Assembly: GCA_030267565.1 (NCBI GenBank)
Contig: BRXU01000003.1
Span: 7,539,001 to 7,603,000 of the forward strand
Direction: 5' to 3'
DNA length: 64,000 nucleotides
DNA from: Pleodorina starrii
Lineage: Eukaryota > Chlorophyta > Chlorophyceae > Chlamydomonadales > Volvocaceae
Under the pieces are notes generated by a model, which saw nothing but the letters and a program-made list of their open reading frames with translations, did no database searches and was not told the DNA's origin. This document shows, piece by piece, positions 56,701-64,000 of the stretch (positions within the stretch are counted from its first letter, which is position 1; every line of letters starts with the position of its first letter). The position numbers were made by a program, and so were the translations under genes.

Positions 56701-59700
56701 TGGCTGTCTTGGGTCGCCGCCGCTCACTGTTCATCCGCCGGCCGCCCCCCCAGGCTCGCCACCACGTCCAACGTGGCCCTTCACGGCGTCTTCATGCTGC
56801 TGCGCCTGGTCGCTTCCAACCGTCACCTGCTGCGGCTCTTCCGCGAGGAGACCGCGGCGGGCCGCGCCGCGGCTACCACCGCGGCGGGCCGCGCCGCCGC
56901 CGCTACCGCGGCGGTTCGCGCCGCCGCCGGCGCCGCGACTCGCGGCGCCACGCCCTCATCGCAGCAGCGGCGGGCCCTCGCCGCGCCGCGAACCCCCGCC
57001 TCCAACATCGGCGCCTTCGCGACGCTGCGGCAACTGCCCGAGTTGAGGGAGGAGCGCAGCCGCGCAAGTGGAAGCTCGTCTTCGGGCAGGCCCCGGTCTC
57101 AGTTGTCCGGCGAACCACTACGGATCCGGCCAGTGGTCGTACGACCTGAGGACCTGGACCAAGACCGCGCGCAAGTCCGGCAGTCGGACGCGCCGCGGGC
57201 CACTTGCCCAGCGGAGGCGGCTGCGGCCTCGGCAGCGGTGGGAGCGGCCTCGCAGCTCGCCGCGGCGGCGGAGGCGGCTGAGGCGGCGAGGGCGCGGACG
57301 GGCCCGACAGCCGCTGCACAGCCGGCGCCAGGGTCACCGACGGAGGCGGCGGCTGTACCGGTGCCGGACGCGACAGCGGCGGCGGGGGCGGTGTCCAGCC
57401 CTGAATCGGTGGCGGCGGGCAAGCGGCCGAAGGGTAGGGCCTCTGAGCTGGAGCAACCGGAGCAGCCGGCCTCGCGTGAAGGCACCACGTGGCCGTCGCC
57501 GGTGGAAGCTGCGCCTCCGCGGGCCTGCTCGGCTTGCATGCACCCGGAGCCGTCCACAGCCCCAGCGGCGCAAGGGCCTAACCGCACGCAGCCGCACCCC
57601 GTGCCGCCGCGGCCGCAGTCGCACCCCGAGCAGCAGCCGCAAGAGCAGCAACCGCAGCAGCCGGACGAGGCTGTCCAGGCGCGGCAGGCCAGCCTCGTGG
57701 ATTGGGTTGCGCGCGAAGAGGAGCAAGCGCTGCGGGACCTGACCGCGATGCGGGAGCGGATGGCGCAGCGCCTGGCGGAGTCGCGGCACAGCGACGGCTC
57801 GCGGCCGGGCTCGGGCTCGCAATCGGCCGGTGGCGCCACCTCGGCAGCCGTGGGCGGCGGCGAGGAGCCGGAGTCTGGCGCCCTGGCGGAGGCGGCAGAA
57901 CCGTCCGGCGAGGAGAAAGGGCGGGATCCGGCGACGACTGGTCCGTCCCGCGGACATGATTCCCCCCGTGAGACCGCAGAGGCTGACGCATGCGGCGGCG
58001 GCGGCACCGACTCGGCTACCGCAGCGCCAGCCTCGAGCGGCGGCGAGCCGTCTGTGGCAGCGGAGGTGGAGGAGGCTGCTCAGGCGACGGCATTGCTTGG
58101 GGCCCGGCCTCTGGAGGAAGTCGGGCGGCCGGCGGCGGTGGACCAAGTTGAAGCGGCCGTAGCGGCGGCGGACGGCGCGGAGCGGACGTCCGCAGCGGCT
58201 GTTGCGGCAGCCGCAGTGGAGGCGGCGACCCCCTCGCCAGAGGCCCAGGCCGCCTTGGCGGCGGCCGTGCCCGTTCCTGTGCCCGTGCCGGCTGGCTCTG
58301 CTTCCCACGCTTCCCAAGCCGATGACGAGCGCTCCGCTGGTGACAGCGGTGCACGGCCCAGCAGCAGCAGCAGCAGCAGCAGCAGAGCCGGCGCCGCCGC
58401 CGGCGGCTTGGATGGCGCGCGCGTGGGCCCCTCCCTCTCCACCGTCGACAGCTGCACCCTGTCCCCTGGCGTCACGACCGACAGCGTGCCCGGGCCATCC
58501 TCGCCGCTCCAGTTTAGGTTCACCACTTCTCCGAACGGCTCGTCATGCGGCAGCACCGGCGACGGCTCCCCCGTCACCGCCGCCGCCGCCGCTGCCGCGC
58601 CGTCGCCGGCAGGCGACTGCGATGGCGCAGCGGCGCCCCGGTCCGAGGCTGCTGAGCCGGGGCCCCGGACGCCCGCCCAGGTCGAGATGCCTGGCGCCGC
58701 TGCAGAGCGCACCACAGCAGCCTCTGCTGCCGGCACGGAGGAGGCCAGCGCCGGTGCCGCCAGCGGCACCAGCAGCCCCCCCTCGGAATCTTTGGCGGGA
58801 CGGCTGCCATTAGATTCGCCGGCGGGAGGAGCACTGTCGGCATCGCCGCCCGCGGCGCCGGCGGGATCATCCACAGCAGCCGCGGCGCCGGTGGCGGCGC
58901 CGGCGGCGCCGCCGCTGCTTTTCAGCAGCGCGTCTTCCTCGCGAGGGCTGATTGACCTGCCGGCTGCCGCAGCAGCCGTGGCCGCGGTGCAGGCCGCTGC
59001 CGGCGCCGGCGCGCCGGCGGCAGTGCAGTTCGTCGGACGGCCGCCCCCGACGGGCGCCGGGTCTGGCGTTCCGGCGCGCACGCGTGCCCCGGGCCGCGGC
59101 GCCGACAGTCGCACGCGCGGCGCCCCCGCCGCCGGGCCGACGGCCAGCGGCGGCGTGGGCCGCTTCGGCGGCCGCGGCGCAGCGCCGGCGCAAGCAGGCG
59201 CACCCGGCACTACCGCGACGGTGGGAGCCTCGAGGGCAAAGGCGACGGTGGTGCGGCCGGCGGCCGCCGGCTCTGCAGCGCCCAGGGTCAACGACGGCTC
59301 CGCCAACTCCGAAACCACGCCTACCTCACGCAGCCGCCTCGGTGCCGGTGCGGCCGGCCCGGAGAGCAGGTTGGCCGGCCGCGGCCGCGGGGCGCCGGCC
59401 GGGAGCTCCGAAGCCGCAGCGGCCAGAGCCGGCGTCAGCGCCAGCGGCACCGCCAGTCCCGCTAGCGGCGGCAGTGGCGGTATTGGCCGCTTCGGCGGCC
59501 GTGGCGTGGAGTCGCGGTCGTCGCCGCCGAATGCTGCCATGTCAGGCGCAGCGCAGTCCTCGTCGCTGCCGTCAGCCCCAGCGCTCGGGAATGCCTGGGT
59601 ACGGCGCGTTGTCGTCGCCCCCGGCTCCGCGCAGGGCACTGGTACCGGCACTGGCACTTCAGGCGCGGCGGCGGCGGCGGCGACGGCGACGCTTATCGCC

Positions 59701-61947
59701 GCGGCCGCTAGGGCGGCCAGCGCTTCCGCCGCCGCCGCCGCCCCCGCGAATGGCCAAGCCGATGCCGCCGCCGGCAACGCCGCCGCCGCGCGGCCCCAGA
59801 CGGTGTTGGTGTACCTGCGCGGGGGCCTCTTCGACGATGTGGTGTGGGCGTTCACCGCGCTGGTGGTGACGCTGTGGACGCTTTACATGCCGCCGTGGGC
59901 GGCGTCGATGGCAACGGTTGACCGTTGGATGGGCCCGCTGGCGCCGTCGCGGCTGCTGGGCTGGGCGTCGGTGCTCGTCGCCTGCGCAGTGGTGGTGCAG
60001 GTGAGTCTGCCGCGCGCAGAGTCCATCATCCAAGCGTCTCGGCTCGGCGGCTCACCCTCCCATGCGTCCGTCCCCGCGCGCGGTCAACGGCGCCCGGGGA
60101 AAGCGCCACTCGCCCCCACCGCCACACACTGCTCACTCGCCCGCTCGCCTCCTCCCTGTCCTCCGTGTCCGTGGCGCGCCTGCGGCTGCGGCTGCAGCTG
60201 GCGCGGCTGTTCCAGGCCGGCAAATTGCGGCGGGCGCTGCGCCCCTGCGGCGCCGCGGGCCGCACCGTGGACGTCGAGGCCTACTTCTGCTTCAACCTGG
60301 GAGTCGCGGGTGAGCGGGGAGGAAGAGGAGGAGGAGGACGGGGAGGGGGATGAGGATGAGGGGTGAAAGGAGGATGGCCCGAATGGGAGGGCACTGGCAT
60401 TGGCATTGGCAGCATGGCCGGGTGTCTCGGATGGGCGGTTGGATGCAGTGATGCACCCAGGGCTCAAGGGGTTATTTCGGTGGGCTCCTCCGTGCCCAAG
60501 GTTACTGACCACACGCAACGTTCCCGTTCCTAACCGTCCGAGCGCTGCGTAAACCACCCGGTGCCGCGCCTCGCCTCGCCGCACCCGCCCTATCCAGTAT
60601 CCACCTCGGACCGATCTGCTTGGTTCCCCCCATCCTCCCGCCCCCGCCCATACACACCTACCCACCGACACATACACACACATGTCTGCAGTACGAATGA
60701 CGAATGACGCAATCATTTTCGCGCTCAATCCCCCGCCCACCCTGTTCAATCCCTCACCCTTCGCTGCGGGGTCCATTCAATCTTCGTTTGTTACCCTCCA
60801 AACGCAGCTGCGCCGCTGATGGTCCGCCTGCTGGAGGCCCTCTGGCGGCCGCTGGGGTTTGCACATCTGGCGCTCGTAACCAACTTGGAGCTCGCGGCGC
60901 GTGTCATCCTGATCCACTTGCAGGTGGGTGCTGGCCCTGCTGGGTGCCATCTGCGTCCCGCCCTTGCCCCCTGCGTCACCCAACTCGGCAGGTTGCTCTG
61001 TGTTTCTATGTGGCCCTCCCCGGCTCCCCCTGGCGGTCGTCATCGTTGCCACCCCCTGCGTTGCCCCACCGCAGCCGGTCCGCTACGTTGGCCCGCTGCC
61101 GCTGTCCAGCCTTCCGCTGCTGCCGCTGGTGGGCATGGCGCTGTTCCAGCCCTCTTCCATGCAGCCCATTCCGTTCTGGCCCTGCATCAGCGGCATGAGC
61201 GAGCGCCGCCGCGGCGCGCCCGCCGCGTGGACGGCCGCTGCCCTGGGCCTCGACCCGGCGCTGTCGGAGTGGCTGGGCCTGCTGCTGGCCTGCGTGCGCG
61301 CCAGCCTGGCCGGCCGGCGCACGGGCGTGCCCCGCCGCATCGGCGTGAAGCGGCGGGTGGCGGGTATGGTGGCGCGGCTGGCGCGGCAGCTCGAGGAGCG
61401 GCTGGAGACGTGGGCGGGCGCGGCGCGCCGCGCCGCGGTTGACGCCGGCTTAGGGCGCGGGTCGGTGGCGCTGCTGCCGGCGGTGATGGGCGGTGCGGCG
61501 GCGGTGGCGGCGGCGGTGGCGCGGCGGGCGGCGGCGGTGGAGGCGCGAGCGCTGGCGGAGGATGCGGACGATCTGGACGGCCCCGGGCCGTATCTGGACC
61601 TGTCGGCGCTGTTTACGGTGGCGGCCAGCGAGGATGCCAATGCGGCACGGGGGCGGCGCGGGGCCACGCAGCCGGACGGCCAGGGCGGCGACGGCGACGG
61701 CAATGGCAACGGTGGCAGTGCCGGTAACGGCGATGGTAATGGTAACGGCAGCGGTAGCAGCAATGGCGCGGCGGATGCCGAAGTGTGGACCATCACGACC
61801 AGCAGCGACGACGACGATGACGTCGGCGACGGGTCCAGCGACGGCGACGGCGACCGGGGCTCGTCGTACAACCTTGCGCTGGCGAGGGCGACGCTGCGTC
61901 GCCGGGTGTACGCCCGGCGGACTGCGGCTCAGCCGGCGGTTGAGTAA
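53752..61947 (+). CDS. RING-finger multipass membrane protein, probable E3 ubiquitin ligase, 1862 aa
   Basis: Nine exons in phase: 53752-54058, 54262-54499, 54882-54969, 55470-55904, 56115-56287, 56754-60000, 60198-60309, 60808-60923, 61075-61947. An N-terminal RING (residues about 21-63) has CSIC, CGHCICGRC and CPID, with the last zinc ligand Asp rather than Cys. About seven hydrophobic segments follow (for example YIAAIVLVLLPCVLALSA, NMLSLLLVVLLVAGV, LLLRSFVFVGVLCC). Exon 6 then encodes roughly 950 residues of Ala/Pro/Ser/Glu-rich low-complexity sequence with one charged coiled-coil-like stretch (LVDWVAREEEQALRDLTAMR), then two or three more helices (VVWAFTALVVTLWTLYMPPW, RLLGWASVLVACAVVVQ) and a conserved-looking C-terminal part ending in an acidic tail. 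It likely ubiquitinates substrates at a membrane. The acceptor of exon 7 (60197) is the only weak one. The ATG at 53752 is the first in frame. Confidence 0.72.
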
Positions 61948-63764
61948 GCCGTAGGCCGCAGGCTGCAGGCCGCTGGCCGTGGGTACATATCTGACAGGGC
62001 TAGGCAGTGGCAGGTGCGTTGCTGGACGTGGCCGAGGCAGCTGTGCCCCGCTCATCGCCGCCCCATCACCCAATCCGCCACAGATAGGAGCCCGCCCGGA
62101 GGGGCGGCGCACTTATCCTTTGAATAAAACCAACCAGCCGGCCAAGACGCGCGTGCGAAGAGGGGCCCAGGGTTCCTTCCACGCCACACTTGGCACGAGG
62201 AACGCAGCCAAGCCAAACGTACCGAGCCCCGACGCCGTTATCTGGGCTAATATGCAGGCAGTGCCGTGGTGGCGGGCGTTTTGTTTCTCGTTTCAGACAA
62301 CCGCCACGTCGCGCGCTGCGTCGTAAGTTCATCAGCTGCAGGAGGGCATCAGCATTCTTACGGCGAGATTTTGCGCTCGGGTCGTGCACACGCACGTGTT
62401 GGCGCAGGTAATTGCTGCGATGTCAAACGCGCAGCTGCAAGGGCGGCAAGCTGATAATACCGGTAGATAGATGGAGGTGCTGGCGTGCCCGGGCAGGCAG
62501 AGGCCTGCGATTTGCAGCACGTTCTTGTGCGGGTGGGCTGCCAAAGCGGCGCAAGCCGGCCGACACGGGTGGTTGGATGAACCGTTGGTCGTACAGTGGA
62601 CCCCGAGGTACCAACGGGTGCATACCGCACCGTACGTATCGGGCCCCTTTGGGTTTGCACCGCACAGTCCGCTGCGGGACTCCCCGCGCTTCGGATCATC
62701 ATCCCCACGTGAATAAGAACCCGTGCAGCCCATGCGTGGCTCCAGTGCTGGTGCAAAGCGAAGAAGCGCAGGCGGCGCTCGTGCCCAGAGGTGCCCGGGC
62801 ATGTTGACACCTCCTGGAGGCAGGTGGCGGATTTGGGCATTTGTGCACTCTCGCTCAGTGCAAATGTACTGTACATCACTCTTATACGTTTGTACAGTGC
62901 GCGGCGGTCGGCACTCTCGCGATGTGGGGGCCTGTCCACCATTTCGCAAGGGCCTAGCTACGAGTCCAAGTATGGTACCCAGCCAGGCTGTAGGCTCCGG
63001 TACCTGGCCTTCGGGTTTGGCGACCCCGCCGCGTTGGCAGGGTTGGGGCAACCGAAGTGTGCTGCACCCAGGGCATTGAGACTTCAGGCGTTGCCCGGCG
63101 TTTCACCGCGTGTCCGATGCGGCCGATGGCGAGGCCTGCAGATGTGCGGGGAACCAGAGGGTGGACGGTGAGATGAATAAAACGCAGCGATAGCTGGGGA
63201 ACGGGAGGGGCAGACATGCCTGGCAATGAACGGCTCAGGCCCCCACACCAAGTACACGGTGGAGGATAGTTCGTAGATGTGGGAAGACTGGGTGGGGCTA
63301 TCCTAAAATCGGGTGTCGTGGCATATAATATTCGAGGAAGAGGTGTTAAAAGGTTAGGGGGGCCGACCGGCGAGGCACACGGCGGAGATGGGGCTCGCAG
63401 GGTTGGGGGTCAACCACTGGTCAGGGCCGGGGTCTGTACGGTAGTTTGGGGGTCGATGAGTGATGATGCCGATGCCGCAATGTACACACCTACCGGTACT
63501 GGATTTCACAACACTGGGTGATGCGTAACCGGAACATCGAGTGCGGCTCCGTGCCCTGCAGCCGTCGAGCGTCTAGCGGCGGCGTCTGTTCGACCAAATC
63601 GCGGAACCTTTTGAGTTGTCAACGGTCGATGAGCCATTACCACCTTGCCACCATATACAGTGATTAAGTCCGGCGTTTGAGGGTTATGGCAGCTTGACAC
63701 GCTCGTCATCTTGTCAGGTCAGGTCATACGGTCAGGTGACGTCATATGGTCAGCTCAGGTCGTA
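61948..63764. other. Region after the RING gene, no gene recognised
   Basis: It contains the 3' UTR of the RING gene; an AATAAA lies at 62123-62128. Open frames of up to 239 codons on the minus strand (62332-63051) lack recognisable domains and splice support. The composition is more balanced than in the coding exons. Confidence 0.4.
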
Positions 63765-64000
63765 CACACGCACACGTACACACGCACACGTGCACACGTA
63801 CAGACGCACACGTGCACACGCACACGTACACACGCACACGTACACACGCACACGTACACACGCACACGTACACACGCACACGTACACACGCACACACGCA
63901 CACGTACACACGCACACGTACACACGCACACGTACACACGCACACGTACACACGCACACGTACACACGCACACGTACACACGCACACGTACACACGCACA
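63765..64000. repeat. 14-bp tandem array ACACGCACACGTAC, runs off the window
   Basis: About 16 copies, the first few irregular. Purely alternating purine-pyrimidine (Z-DNA-prone) sequence. The Cys/Val-rich open frames on the minus strand derive from the repeat and are not genes. Confidence 0.92.

Noticed and set aside
56455..60366. Reading the whole 1303-codon plus-strand frame as one exon of the RING gene
   Set aside because: The first 300 bases precede a good acceptor (56753) that joins in phase with exon 56115-56287, and the end passes a GTGAGT donor at 60001.
62332..63051. 239-codon minus-strand open frame
   Set aside because: No domain, no splice partners, composition not like the genes of this window.
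63742..64000. Cys/Val-rich minus-strand frames
   Set aside because: Pure translation of the 14-bp ACACGCACACGTAC array.

Overview
This is nuclear DNA of a GC-rich eukaryote, most likely a chlorophyte green alga of the volvocine/Chlamydomonas type. The evidence is: many short GT-AG introns with strong GTGAGT/GTACGT donors and GCAG acceptors; interstitial TTTTAGGG (Chlamydomonas-type telomere) repeats; Ala/Gly/Pro-rich protein linkers with (SP)n tracts; abundant microsatellites; and an APE-type LINE with GC-rich ORFs. No species call is possible from the sequence alone.

Layout. (1) 164-8462, minus: a secreted subtilisin-like (S8) protease, 11 exons visible, 3' end beyond the window; one intron holds a 2.4-kb element with 28-bp terminal inverted repeats (TIRs). 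(2) 8499-13238: a perfect 130-bp tandem duplication, then a 3.36-kb MULE-like long-TIR element whose left TIR is split by a 303-bp TA-flanked MITE and whose interior carries a 30-bp/300-bp higher-order minisatellite. (3) 13690-21842: LINE territory with one apparently intact two-ORF element (ORF1 537 aa, ORF2 1598 aa, minus) set head-to-tail among 3'-end fragments of the same family. (4) 23215-31018, plus: a complete 13-exon ABCF ATPase (851 aa). (5) 32634-52196, minus: one 24-exon gene for a 3668-aa modular single-pass membrane protein (signal peptide, Lin-12/Notch repeat, four thrombospondin type-1 repeats, PSI, EGF-like and PKD-like modules, one transmembrane helix, about 1230-aa repeat-rich tail). 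(6) 53752-61947, plus: a 9-exon gene for a RING-finger multipass membrane protein (1862 aa). (7) The last 2 kb holds no convincing gene and ends in a 14-bp tandem array.

All exon chains were built by hand from splice motifs and protein continuity. Phases close exactly across every junction of the three complete genes and the partial protease, which is the main support for these models. The genes do not form an operon. The protease and the modular membrane protein both act at or outside the cell surface, the ABCF protein is cytosolic/ribosome-associated, and the RING protein is probably an endomembrane E3 ligase. The most unusual content is the animal-like modular receptor-type gene, including a tandem array of duplicated 3' splice sites in one of its introns, and the nested transposons.
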